64,000 nt of DNA from Datisca glomerata. Lineage: Eukaryota > Streptophyta > Magnoliopsida > Cucurbitales > Datiscaceae. Every line of letters begins with the position of its first letter. The stretch's first letter is position 1. A program made the translations under genes and the position numbers. The stretch spans positions 1,295,664 through 1,359,663 of the forward strand of contig QANY01006259.1 of NCBI GenBank assembly GCA_003255025.1, given 5' to 3'. Positions 48,165 through 60,290 of the stretch are shown in pieces. The notes below the pieces were generated by a model that was not told where the DNA came from, searched no databases, and saw nothing but the letters and a program-made list of their open reading frames with translations.

Positions 48165-49292
48165 TCGTAGGTCTTAGGAGTTATTTAGGATACAAAATTG
48201 GAATCATTAATATAAACATGGTGATATTGAAGAAAGTCTAGCTAAAGATTGTGAAAGATAAGATCAAGCTACTAGCATTTTTATCAAGTGAAGCACATTC
48301 TCTTTTGAAAGGGGTAAATACTCAGAGCAGTGGTATATAACTATTTAGGATGTTTGTTTTTAGTAAAAATACAGTACCCACTCTTTGAATGTTGAAGGCT
48401 TCAAGAAAGAATGATATTTTCCTTTAAAGGGAAATAGGAAAAGTGTATGTAGTTATGCCTTTAGTCATTTGAGTTAGTCTTCATTTTTTTGTGTTTGGAT
48501 AAAGAGACAGTTTCAAAAAGAATCATGGAAAATGATCTGGGTCTCAAATCTGTGAATCATATATCTATTTTGTGCGGTTCAACAAAGTTATATTGTTGTG
48601 ATATTGGAAACTGGAAAGCATATATGTTTATCCTTCAAGAATAAGACAAACATATTCAATGTAAATTGTTGAAATATCTTATTAGTTATTGCCTTTTTAA
48701 CTTTATCGATATTAGAAAAGTTAGTGTCTAATTTTTTGGATTTCAGTAAAAAAATTAAACTAATTTGTTACTATGCTCAGGTTGTTAATGAAGAATACTC
48801 TAGCTCTCCACCAAGGACTATACCATATCATGGAAGTAAGTCTGTCACTAATTCTTAACTTCCTTATCTAATAAATCATTTCTTAGTTGTTGATCATTTA
48901 GATTGTACTATTTAGAATATGAGGCTTGCTCGTTCCTCTAAATGGATCATCCATGCTTTGGTATAATACTTTGATCTTATCTTGAAGCATCACCAAGGGA
49001 GTTATCTACGCCACCACCTCCTCACCAAGGAAAACCACCAAGTGGACCTCCTAGGTTACATCCACCTTCAGTACCAAGATGTGAATTTATACTAGAATTT
49101 AGCTTTTTTTGGATAAATTACATTTGCTTGCTCTATGTAAAAATCAATATGTAATTATTATTTTGAGATGTAATTTCTAGTAGACAATTAGTATGTAAAA
49201 TTTTTGACTAATTAAATAAAATGATATATGATTTTGTTATTTCATGATATTTTCTGAAAAATTATTTATTTATTATATTTGTACAATGTCCT
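48165..49292. mobile_element. Repeat fragment related to CACTA pieces at 14.4 and 59.5 kb
   Basis: Two blocks tie this segment to other parts of the window. 48,165-48,295 is the reverse complement of 14,405-14,730 in part (gtctagctaaagattgtgaa; taggagttatttagga). 48,980-49,292 is a direct copy of 59,550-59,905, including a Pro-rich coding exon (HQGKPPSGPP) and the non-coding tail attacatttgcttgctctat. The 59.5-kb copy lies just inside a CACTA end. The two relations suggest a decayed member of the same or overlapping non-autonomous families; its own ends are not visible. Confidence 0.45.
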
Positions 49293-49394
49293 TCTATTAT
49301 TTGTCACTATTGTAGGGTTTAAGGTCACAAAACGTATTCATGCTTTCATAATAAGAAAGTCATATTTCATGAAAGAAATTAATGGACTCTCTAC

Positions 49395-52300
49395 AACACT
49401 AACCTATAAGGACCCAAAAAGATTTGGGTAGCAAAAGTTGACTTTTAAAAATTTTTATGTTGTTGATACCATTGAAGAAAAAAGATAAATGATACTTGGA
49501 TAGTGGATGGTTAAGACATGTGACTGGTGATGAATCAAAACCATAGTAGTCAATTTCGTTCCTTTCTGGCTAGAACATAAGAATTTTTCAGTTCGGGCGT
49601 GATAACAGAACAGAATAGAGGGTACAAATTTTTCAGAAATGTTCCATAAGTATAAGTCCAAACCAAAATAAACTACATGATAACGATGGTTCAGTGGCAT
49701 TGGGCACTGCTGTTAGGTGCACAGAAGCCTCCACATCACTGAGATGGAATCCTAGTGAGCGTAAAACTCATTTGAGTCTTTTTTTTATTCTTTTCTATTT
49801 TGTTTTTAATGAAATAAAGTACGTTTTTTTGTAAATTTTACTTTATTATTAAAAAGTTAATTTTGTCATTCTTTTTAGCAAATAGAAATTTAGCAGTTAA
49901 AAGATAATTATATGATTTTTCTAACGAGAAATATGTGTTGATGTTAATTAGAAATTATATTATAAGTCATTTTATTATTTATATTAAATTTTATATATGA
50001 ATTTATATGATCGAAATTATTTTTCAAAAACTGAACATTAGAATACCAAAATATCCAGAATCTTTCATTTGTAAAAAATTAAAATGATCACCGAGACGAA
50101 ATTGACTGTTATGATAAAAAAAATCACTCGAATATGTTGAAAAAAATGATATGTCACCTTTGGACACGACAAGAAAGGGAAAATCGTTGGTACTGGCTCC
50201 GTAAGTAATGACTCATCCCATGTTATAGATATAATTCTATTTGTAGATGGTCTAAAGTATAATCTACTTAGCATAAATGAACTTTGTGATTCTATGGAGT
50301 AATTTTTTTAAAACAAATTGCCTAATTAGAGATAAAGCGCCAACAAATTTTTATTTGTTGGACAAATGACCAAAATGTCCATATTATTAATCTAAGTGAT
50401 TTCCATGATCATAATGAAAAATATTTTCATGTTTTTTATAATAATAGTTGGCTATGGCATAGAAAAGTTCGTCATTCTAACATATATTTATATTCAAAAC
50501 TATAAAAATGATTTTATAAAAGGTCTCCCAAAATAATTTTGAGAAAGATAAATTTGTGATGCATGCCAAATGGGTAAACAATTCAAGAGTTCTTTCAAAT
50601 CAAAACATATAGTGTCAATTATTAGAGCGTTGCAATTACTATATATGGAACTATTCGGCACTCAAAATTGCAAGTCTTGGGGTAAACACTATACATTTGT
50701 CATAGTTGATGATTTTTCAAGATATAACTAGATTTTATTCCTAAAAAATAAGGATGAAACTTTTAAAGCATTTCAAAGTCTTGCAAACTAGTTCAAAATG
50801 TAAAATGTTTTACAATTTAAAAAATTAGAAGTGATCATGGTGGAGAATATGAAAATAGAAATTTTGAAACTTTTTATGATGAAAATAACTTTTCACATGA
50901 GTTTCTACTCCTTAACTCAGAAAATGGTGTTTTTTAGAGAAAAAACAATTATCCCTACAAGAAATGGCAAGAATGATAATAAATGAGAATGACTTACCCA
51001 AATATTTTTAGACCGAAACCATGAATACGTCTTACTACATTATGAATCATGTTTCACTTACAACTATTTTAATCAGAACCCCTTATGAACTTTGGAATTA
51101 TAAACTTCCCAATATTAGCTATTTCAAATTTTTTGTGTAAATGTTCTATTTTAAACAATAAAGACAACATTGGTAAGTTCGATTCTAAAACTGACTTTGG
51201 AATATTTTTAGGATCTTCCACATCTAGCAAAGCATATAAAGTGTATGATAGAAGAATATTAGTTGTTAGAGAATCCATGCATGTTATTTTTAATGAATTT
51301 ATTCTCTAGCATATTTTATGATCAAGTTATCAGTAATGTATAAGAGCTTAGTATGAATACTAATGAAGGATCAAGTAATCTCCTGAAGAAAATGTCAAAG
51401 TACAAGATCGCGACCAACTACCAAAAGAATGGAAGTTTGTGAAAGATCATCCAAATGAGCTCTTAGAGGGAGACATATCAAAAGGGGTAGAGACCCACTC
51501 CATGCTTCATATTATTGATAACATTGCTTTGATTTATGAACTTGAGCCTAAATCTTTTTTAGATGCCAAGAAAGATAAGTATTGTAAGAAGAACAATCAA
51601 TTTGAAAGAAGATGAGAACTTGTTCTTAGACCCTCTAATCATTCGATAATTGGTACTAAGAGGGTGCTAAAAAATAAAATAGATGAAAATGGAATTTTTA
51701 CTAGAGATAAAGCTATATTAGTGGCACAAGGGTGTAATCAAGAAACAGTTATATATTGTGATGAAAATTTCACTCCCGTTACTAGACTTGAATCAATAAG
51801 AATGTTAGTAGCATTTGCCTGCCTTGAAATTTTTGTTTTATATAAAATGCATGTCAATAGTGCCTTTTTAAATGGATACATTTACATTATAGAGAAAGTC
51901 TATGTAGAACAATCTCTCAGTTTTTAAAATCTATTTTTAAAAGAATCTCTATGGACTAAAATAAGCTCCTAGAGCTTGGTACGAAAAGCTAAGTAAGTAT
52001 TGATGATAGATTTAAAATGGGAAAAAAAGGTAACACCCTTTTCATAAAATCAAAAAGGTAATGTTATCTTAATTGTTAATTTTTGTTCCACTTACGAATC
52101 TTCATGCAAGAATTTTGCAAACTCTATGAGCAAGGAATTTTAAATGAGCATGATGAGAGAATTGAACTTCTTCCATGGGCTACAGATCAAGAAAATGGAG
52201 CGTGTGATCTTTATAAACCGAGAAAAATACACCAAATATTTGCTCAAGATGTTTGACATGGAAAATGTGAAGTAGCACTCCCATGAGAACACCACAAAGC

Positions 52301-52925
52301 TAGACAAGGATGAAAGGTAAAGTCGTCGATGTAAAGAAATACCGAGGTATGGTTGGATCTCTACACTATTTAACTTCTAGTAGACCTGATATCATGTTTA
52401 TTGTAAGCTTATGTACTCATTTTCAAACTTGTCCAAAAGAATCGCATTTACAAGCTCTTAAGAAAATTTAGATATTTAGATGGAACAACTAAATTTGGCC
52501 ATTAATATCTAAAATGTGATAACCTTGATTTAATCTAGTCTTCTGATTCAGATTTGCTGTGAGCTTAATCGATAGAAAACATACAAGTGGTACACGTAAT
52601 TTTTTTGGACACTCACTTGTTTCTTGATTTTATAAACGTAAAATTCATTAGCACTATCAACAGCCGAAGCCGAATAAATTTCTATGGTAGTTGTTGTGCT
52701 CAAATTTTGTGTATAAAACAAACTCTAAAATATTTTAGTTTGGTTTTTGAAAATATTCCTATTAGATCTTATAATAACACAATTAATGTTTCTAAAATCC
52801 TATTTTTGATTTCTCGTACTAAGCATATAGATCTTAGACATCATTTCATTCAAGATCACGTGCAAAAAAGGGATATTTCACCATAGTTTGTGAATACTAC
52901 AAATCAACTTACAGATATTTTAAAA
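49395..52925 (+). pseudogene. Ty1/copia polyprotein remnant, SIRE/Maximus-like
   Basis: Pieces in many frames follow the copia order. At 49,412 there is a GPKKIWVAKVD phrase. At 49,491 the protease site reads YLDSGWLRHVTGD, with the usual Cys replaced by Trp. At 50,150 a VTFGHDKKGKIVGTG phrase is followed by VDGLKYNLLSINELCD. Integrase (50,450-51,300) includes WLWHRKVRHSN and a TPYELW phrase. RT (51,400-52,500) includes RPSNHSIIGTKRVLKNK and an ENFTPVTRLESIRML phrase. RNase H (52,590-52,880) ends in an RTKHIDLRHHFIQDHV phrase. The motifs match the SIRE/Maximus group. Dozens of stops and shifts are present, so it has been dead for a long time. No 5' LTR was found upstream. Confidence 0.8.
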
Positions 52926-53209
52926 AAATAATTAAATGTTGAAAGTTTTTGTCCAAAATAGACTTGCATTGGACATCTTAAATATTAGTTAATTATTTTT
53001 GTACTTACCATGTCAAGATAAAAATACTTTTCACCTCATTATTCTTGGTTGATTACTTTTTATGATAACAAAGGGGGAGAAAATAGAACATGCTTAAGAG
53101 TTCTGGTTTAATCTTGATGGGTAAGCATATATTTAGGTAGAGTAAATTAAATTTTTTTGACTAAATATCAATTGTGTATCAATAGTTTGTCATAATAAGA
53201 AATAGCAGA

Positions 53210-53588
53210 TTCTTATTGCTATATCTCTATGAGATAGCTTTTGATAATAACAAAATATTGAAGTTGCTAATAAATTTAATCATGTCTACATAGACTATTG
53301 AAAAATACTACAAGGCATATAAATTGAAGATCATGAAGATATTTATTTTTATTAGGAGGTCACGAAGCATGAAGATTGAAGATATTTACTTTCATGAAAT
53401 TTTTATTAGGAGCTTACTCATTTTATTTGACTTTATCATGCTCAATTCATTTAGGGATATCTATTCTTAAATTAGAGCCCCAATCTACAAAAAGCCTGAC
53501 ACCAAAAATCTCATCGTCTCTTCACAATAAACAAAATATATGAGATGGAGAAAATGACTAATCACAAACAAAGTAAGTTTTAATTTAA

Positions 53589-53630
<42 letters not shown>

Positions 53631-53865
53631 ACCAAAGTAGTTTTGATCATATCGTGTTATTTTGGGTTGAAGTATTCTTTGTCTTTTTGGTCAAGGATTT
53701 TTTATCCTCCTTATTAAGGATGGTGTGTCCTTCCTTGTGTCTAAATTCAAAAAGTTGAGATTTCCCCTCCTAAACTCTAACCAGAATTTCCTCTATAAAG
53801 ACACCACATTTCTCTTCATAACACACAATCCATAGGTAAGAGACTTGCTCTTATAATTCTTTCAT
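53210..53865 (+). repeat. Probable 3' LTR of the SIRE-like copia element
   Basis: A purine run (aaagggggagaaaatag) lies at about 53,070, downstream of pol. From about 53,230 a ttttgataataacaaaatattgaa paragraph resembles the start of SIRE-group LTRs. A TATA-like word (ctataaag, about 53,793) and a (GA)n microsatellite (53,588-53,626) lie inside. The edges are not defined because no second LTR exists for comparison. Confidence 0.35.
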
Positions 53866-53869
53866 GAGT

Positions 53870-54420
53870 GCACATGCCCCAATATAGCTTTCATTGTGTG
53901 TTTGTTGTGTCGGTACTTGAGTGATCTTGGTTTGAGCCATTGGAAAGTGACTAAAATGTACTTAGGTTTCTTCAGGGGACCAAGGATATTATGTTCACAT
54001 ATTGGCAAACCAACACACTCGATGTGGTTGGATTTTGTGATGCCGATTATGAAGGCTGCATGGATGAAAAAAAAGTTCACATCATGTTATCTGTTTATGA
54101 TGGAAGGATGAGTTGTATCCTGAAAAAGTGTCATGCAGACACTCACAGCTTCCTTGACTATCGAGGCAGTGTACATTTCATGTTATGAGGTGACTTATCA
54201 CGTGATGTGGTTATGGAACTTCCTTTCATGTTTGGGAGTTGTTGACTCTATGTTGAGACTACTTAAGTTGTTTTGTAACAATTCTACTGCATTATCCTAC
54301 TCTCCAAATGCCGAAGCTATTGGCGCTCTAAACATATTGATATACAATATCATTTGTTTAAGAGAAGGTTGTAAAATCCCACATGGACATTAAATATACC
54401 CCTAGATACAACATGTAGCG
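53870..54420 (+). pseudogene. RNase H end of a second Ty1/copia element
   Basis: The frames read RYLSDLGLSHWKVTKM, a TNTLDVVGFCDADYEGC phrase (RNase H Asp), a TASLTIEAVYISCYEVTYHVMW phrase (Glu region) and, near 54,330, a LNILIYNIICLREGC phrase. The order is that of the terminal RNase H of Tork- or Ivana-type copia elements, different from the SIRE-like copy next to it. The upstream pol is absent, so the fragment was cut off at about 53,870. A likely LTR remnant follows (54,495 to about 54,675), with gtcccacatcggga. Confidence 0.7.
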
Positions 54421-54494
54421 GACCCATTAAGTTAAGGCTTACCTATATGCGTGTTTGAAGAACACGTGTCCAAAATGAGGTTGATAGGTGAAGT

Positions 54495-54675
54495 TGAAAC
54501 ATGTGGTTAGCGTCCCACATCGGGACCTTGATAGGTTTAGTTGTAGTATTTAAACGTTATCCATGTCAACAAAAAATACATCATTTTATTGGAGTGTGTA
54601 TTGTAAGGCTTCATTTACTGCTCTATATATCTTGGAAGTGTGTGTTGAGTACAAAGTTACTCCTGTTAAAAAAAT
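54495..54675 (+). repeat. Short LTR remnant after the second copia fragment
   Basis: It begins tgaaacatgtggttagcg and contains the phrase gtcccacatcggga, commonly seen near the start of plant copia LTRs. The right edge is uncertain. Confidence 0.35.
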
Positions 54676-54679
54676 GAGA

Positions 54680-55957
54680 AGGTGAGAAAACTTTTTTCTA
54701 TAATATATAAAAAGACATATCAAGTGAGAAAACTTTTTTTTTTCATTTTTATCCAACTATTTTATATTTATTTACAACGATACCTAATATAAACACATGC
54801 ATATTTCCTATGAATATCACCTCTTTAATTGTCATGAGCCAAAACACCATTTGAAAGATTACAACTATTGTCACCATGACAACGCTAATGACTTCCTTAA
54901 ATACCATCGAAGAATGAGTTGGTGGAAGTCCTCTTTTAGTTGCATAGGCCAGGACTCCTGTAATATTGTATATATATATATAAATTATATTTAGTTAGGG
55001 AACTTTGATCTTCCATCAACTATGAAATCACTAAACCATTTTGAATTTCTGATAAAAGCTGTCAATTAAAAAAGCAGACATAGACATGGCCAACAATGAT
55101 TTGGACGTTCTTTACAAAATTATCAGATGCTTTGCATTCTATTATCAATTATATTTTGCCTTTGAACTTTTGTTTTGTCAAAGCAGCTGCATCAAAATCC
55201 GCACACAACAAAAAACATAGACTTGGATGAAACTTTTTTTTTATCAAATCCAATTAATACTAGGAAATAAAGATATTCAAAGTACGGTTTTCATCCTTCT
55301 CGTTAAGGAGGGTTGGATTCACAATTACCAAAAATCCACGATAAATAATTCCTTTATTAATTTTCCGACCCTGACCTCACTTGAAAAGAAGATGACGAAC
55401 ATAAAGTTTGATTTGTTTGTAAAAAAAATCTACAACATAATATCCTTGAATTTTTAGGGTTGTTTTCAAGTGAATTTCAAGTACATGAATACAATCACTT
55501 TGGATCACATAAACATTTATCATTAGGTTCGATTGAATGAAGTGTTGAATCAATTAAAAAGTTGATTATTGGAAGACTTGAGATTTTAAGCCTAAATAGA
55601 TCTAGAAACATAAATCATCTTCACATCGTGGAAGGGAATTATGGCTAAGAAGTTTTGTGATAGAGAAATGCAATTGTATACAAGATTGGATTAATATTAA
55701 GCACCAAACTTGTAATATGTTAAATACTATTGGTAAAAGCTATACGACCTTATCAGAGGACATAGTTTAAGCAGATCCATTAGCATACTACAAAATGACT
55801 CTACTGCATCTCCCTTAGTTAACAACTTTATATGCTTCATTAACAAATAGTTGAGATTCAGAAACTTCCCACTAAGTTCTACATATATTTTGGCTTTGCT
55901 GCACCCGCCTCAACAATAGTCACCCCTTCACCCTCACTCTATGTTATAAAAAAATTG
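54680..55957. other. Spacer, no gene seen
   Basis: A+T-rich non-coding sequence. A 76-codon frame at 55,227-55,457 has no recognisable motif and uses a weak context. Nothing else is supported. Confidence 0.45.
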
Positions 55958-56380
55958 ATGTAGCGGAAGCCTAAAAAAAATTTAATAATATCAAATATTG
56001 TTAAATCGTGCACGAGTACCAATAATTTGATATTCTTAAACCCGTTGAATTCTGAGATTACCAGGATTTAGGCATCAATTTCGATAAATCACGAAATATC
56101 GAAAATTGGAATTATAGAGAGAAAATGTCTCAAACAAATATCATAAGATGCCTCATAAAACCTAAATAAAAGGTATTTAAACTGTCTCAGAAAATCCTAA
56201 ACATTAAAGAAAGGTAAAATTATGAAAATATCCAAAACTTGTGAAAAAATAGCTTCTGGGTCTCTGAAAGTGCCTAAAATGAAGTTTTATGGGCCTAAAA
56301 CTGGGCCATAATAGGTAAACCTAGATACAAAAGTAGATCTCTGAATGAGCTTCATTTTGATATCTTACGGGCCCCGTGAA
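55958..56380 (-). repeat. Possible 3' LTR remnant of the minus-strand gypsy element
   Basis: It follows the end of the minus-strand pol and, at the low-coordinate side, starts with tgtagcggaagcc, a TG-type border. No second LTR is present to prove it. Confidence 0.3.
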
Positions 56381-58200
56381 TCAACCCGAGTCAAAAGTTA
56401 TAGCATTTGGAAAGTGGACTGCGCGTGCGACGATCCATCCCTCAAAAAACTCTAACGCTACATCGTCCGCGTCATTCTCTCCAGGGTAGAGAAAATTCAA
56501 CCTCGAATTTGCAGCCATAGAATCACTGTGGAAGGAAATCATATGTTTAATATTGAACACATCAGCGGTACGAATGTGGCTAGGCAGCTTCAACCGGTAG
56601 GCGTTTGGATTGATCTTCTCAATAAACTTGACAGGTCCAATCTTTTTGCAGACAACTTGTTGTAGTCACCAACTGAAAAGTGTTCCTTAGTCAGGATTTC
56701 CCACACAAAATCCCCAACCTCAAAATCCACATGTCTCCGCATCCGATCAGCATCTCGTTTATACCGTGCATTTGATGAACGTAATTTATCATGAACGACC
56801 CTGTGAACATCCTGCAGACCACATACAAACTCTTCTACCTTGCCGTGGACCTTCGACTTACTCGGTAAAGCCATCAAATTGAGTGGTCCCTTCGGTTGGT
56901 TCGAATAAACCACATGAAAAGGACTAAAACTGGTATTGCGATTGAATGGGTTATGAGCAAACTCTGCTTGACACAGTTTCTGGTCTTAACTCTTCACATG
57001 TTCTCCAACCAAACAACGCAACAGATTACCCAAAGACCTATTGACCACCTCAGTCTCTCCATCTATTTGAGGATGATAAGCACTACTAAAATTGAGTTAT
57101 GTATTAACCAATTTCCATAAGCTCCGCCAAAAATGACTAAGAAATCTGGTATCTCTATTAGAAACAATAGAAGCAAGCAGCCCATGTAGATGATATATCT
57201 CACAAAAAAAATAGTTGTGCCACATGAACAACATTAGTAGTTTTCTTACAAGGGATAAAATGAACCATCTTAGAGAAACGAACCACAACAACATGGATGG
57301 AACCATTACCTCTGTGAGTCAGCCCAACACAAAATCCATACTAATATCCATCCAAGGCTGAGAAGGAATTGGCAAGGGCATATATAATCCTACATTAATG
57401 GCACAACCCTTAGATACTTGGTAATTCAGCACCATTGCACATATTTCTCTACCTCCTTGTGCATACTCGACAAAAAATATGACGATTCCACCAATTGTAA
57501 GGTTCTATCTCTACCAACGTGACCCTCACCATGAAGTTCCCCGATAATCTGCAATCGCAGGCTAAAATCTAGGATACAAAGTTGATTCCCCTTAAACAGA
57601 AATCCATCATGTAACAAGAAATCTGTTTTCTTTCCAGTCCATATGTCTTGGAGGAATACGGAGAAATAAGGATCAGTAACAAGCAAATCACAAAAAGAAT
57701 CAAAACCAGTACCTCAACCAGCATGGTAACTAGCAAACTACTCCTGCGACTCAATGTGTCTGCAACTCGGTTGGTTATCCCAGCCTTATGTTTGACCACG
57801 AAAGTGAATTTCTCGAGATAAGCAACCCACCTCGCATGTCTAGGAGACACCTTATCCTGTCTATGCAAATGCCTCAAAGAGTCATGATCCGTATACAATA
57901 TGAATTCCCTGTGAAATAGGCAATGACGCCAATGCTTCATAGCACGTACTACCGCATAAAACTCAACGTCATAAGTAACGTATCTGATTTTCGCGCCGGA
58001 TAACTTCTCGCTGAAATAGGCCACTGGTCTGCTACTCTGACTCAAAACTGCCCCAATCCCAACCTTAGAAGCGTCGGTAAGTAACTCAAATGGCCCTGCA
58101 AAATTTGACAATATAGTGCAGTGATTAGACGTAACTTAATCGATCGAAACAGTGAATCGGTCTCATCGGTCCATGAAAACTTACAGAAGACAGAAACTCA
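56381..58200 (-). pseudogene. Ty3/gypsy pol fragment (RNase H and integrase)
   Basis: Reading from 58,200 downward: the end of RT (KFSWTDETDSLFRSIK, then a frameshift), RNase H with FELLTDASKVGIGAVLSQ, a PVAYFSEKLSGAKIRY phrase, HREFILYTDHDSLRHL and NRVADTLSRR, all in one clean frame. Integrase follows with the [18 protein letters not shown] zinc-binding part, a core with SNRDTRFLSHFW (Asp) and a DGETEVVNRSL phrase (Glu), then a C-terminal part with a KRDADRMRRHVDFEVGDFVW phrase. It is a different lineage from the Tat element, lacking a second RNase H. RT is cut at about 58,200, where unrelated sequence begins. Stops in integrase show decay, but RNase H is well preserved. Confidence 0.85.
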
Positions 58201-58538
58201 TATTGAGATGACTGCAAAATGTAGAGACTAGATGAGTTCTTTTGACAAAGAGTGCAATGCAAGTTAGGGTACAAAAATTTGTATTTATATTCAATGCTAA
58301 TTATATATTAGAGGCTTAATGAAATATTAGTTGTAGATTAGTTAAGGAGAATCATGTAACATCATTGTTGTGTATATGATGCTATGAAGGCAACGTAGGG
58401 TTGATTGGAGAGAGAGAATAATGTTCAGTAACAAACTTGCAGAGGTGTTATAGCAGACCCAAAAGTTGAGAGAGCTGACATGGAGATGTGAGTCAGCAGT
58501 GTGCCTTCTTTGAAGGCCTTTTTGGAAAACTCTTCTTG

Positions 58539-59689
58539 ATGGTTTACAGTTTTCTTCATTATTCTCGTACATGGACTCGTAAGGGTGCCTTCTCAATTTT
58601 CAATGGGCTTCTGTCTCTTTCAATTGGATGTCTAGTGGCATTTTCTTTCTCTTTGCTTAGGAATCTGAGTGAGCAGAACCTATATTCCATCCATATACGT
58701 TTTGGATCATCTCACATTTTCCCCCTATTTTCCTTATCTTATTTTATGATTCTGGTTTTCATTGCTATACTTGCGGCTTTTATCCTTTATATCATTAGGT
58801 ATTCTTACTCCATACCCATGGATGCCATAAAGCTAATGCAGGACAGGATTAGTCGTTTTACTACTGACCATCCTATTGCTAATGCTATCTTCTCTCAGCT
58901 TTTATGTTTTTGCTACTCTCAATGGCGCTTAAATAGCTATATTGGAGCTTACACAGCATCTTTTGTTAGTATTTTAAGCATGCTAATCCTTGCTTTTTTG
59001 AAACTTGTTGGGACCAAAGCTCAAATGGATAATTTTGCTGTTTTCGTCTCCACGGCATGTGTTTTTGGAGCTGTCAAAATACTTTTGTCCTGTAGGAATT
59101 GGCTTACATTATTCTGGGCTTTTGTTCTAATAATCCCTTGCATTTTACACGGTGTAAGTTATCTTCTCTATATCCTCTTTTATATTTTGTTTTTTTCTTG
59201 TTTCTTATGTTATTATTGTTTAACCTCGTACAGTATTCCAAAATGACACACTGTGTCTTAACTCGTGATTCGCATGCCCAAGTCCCTTCCGTCGAGATTG
59301 TAATTGCTGATGTGGCTGAAACTATGGTACAAAAAAACCCAACAACGGAGGTATAGTTGTAAAAGATTTAGTATTAATTTTTTGTGTTTTTTTATATTTA
59401 CTGGTTTTTTAATATTCAACGAATGATGATGAAAGAGTGACAATAGTTGAGTCGGCTGAAACTATGGTCCAAGAAAATCCCCCAATAGAGTATTGCTTTT
59501 ACAGCCAACGACACAACGGTTTCTGAAGCATCATTAAGACAGCTACCTACGACAGCACCTTATCACCAAGGAAAATCACCAAGTAGACCTCTTAGGGTAC
59601 CTCCACCTTCAGTACTTAGAGGATTGCCGACTCCTCTCCTCTTATGGCCATTGACCCTAGATCCACAACACTTAAGTGGTGGGTTGTAG
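58539..59689 (+). CDS. Unrecognised multi-membrane-span protein, spliced
   Basis: I do not recognise this protein. From an ATG at 58,539 (MVYSFLHYSR) one frame stays open to a GTAAGT donor at 59,154. It has about five hydrophobic stretches (for example LSLSIGCLVAFSFSLL, YFMILVFIAILAAFILYIIR and SFVSILSMLILAFLKL), so an integral membrane protein is likely. A T-rich intron ends at tacag (59,234). The next exon reads YSKMTHCVLTRDSHAQVPSV and ends VAETMVQKNPTTE before gtatag. A later exon repeats that theme (SAETMVQENPPIE, about 59,455). A Pro-rich exon (TTAPYHQGKSPSRPL) closes with a stop at 59,689; the joint before it is not resolved. The Pro-rich exon is duplicated at 48,980. It lies directly upstream of a CACTA end, so it may be gene cargo of that element. 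Whether it is expressed is unknown. Confidence 0.4.
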
Positions 59690-60287
59690 GATTTGTTTAG
59701 ATGTGAACTTAAACGAGATTTTAATTTTTTTATAAATTACTTTTGCTTGCTCTATGTAAAAATCAATATGTAATTATCATTTTGAGATGTGATTTCTAGT
59801 AGACAATTAATGTAACAATTTTGACTGATTAAATAAAATGATGTGTGATTTTATTATTAAATGATATTTTCTGAAAAGTTATTTAATTTTTATATTTGTA
59901 TAATTGTAAGTATAAGTAATAAAAAAATTTATAAAAAGTATTTAATGACATTAACAAAACAATAAGTAATGAAAAATGCTATGAGACATACGATAGGATT
60001 TATAAAAGGCTATGCAAGACTTACGATAGCAATTATAAAAACACTATGAAAGACCTACTACAGCATTTATAAAACGCAATGAAAAGATTTTGATAGCGTT
60101 TTAAAAATGCTATAAAAAGCTTTTGATATTTTAAAAAATCAATCGTAGACGTTTTATAGCGCTTAAAAATGCTATCATAGGTAGCAGACTTTTAATAACG
60201 TTAGTATGCATCACATTTTCAGAAATGCTATCGAAATCCTATGATAGCATTTTTTGGCCGCTATCGTAGCATTTTTTCGTTGTAGTG
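59690..60287. mobile_element. Terminal part of a CACTA element
   Basis: The right tip, read on the minus strand, is CACTACAACGAAAAAATGCT, the canonical CACTACA start. From about 59,960 to the tip the sequence is packed with short copies of gatagc/gctatc and aaatgctat words in both orientations, the subterminal transposase-binding arrangement of CACTA elements. The triplet outside is tca. No transposase is visible in the window, and the other end was not found. The tip abuts the intron of antisense ORF copy C, so the CACTA element inserted into that Tat copy. Confidence 0.65.
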
Positions 60288-60290
60288 TCA

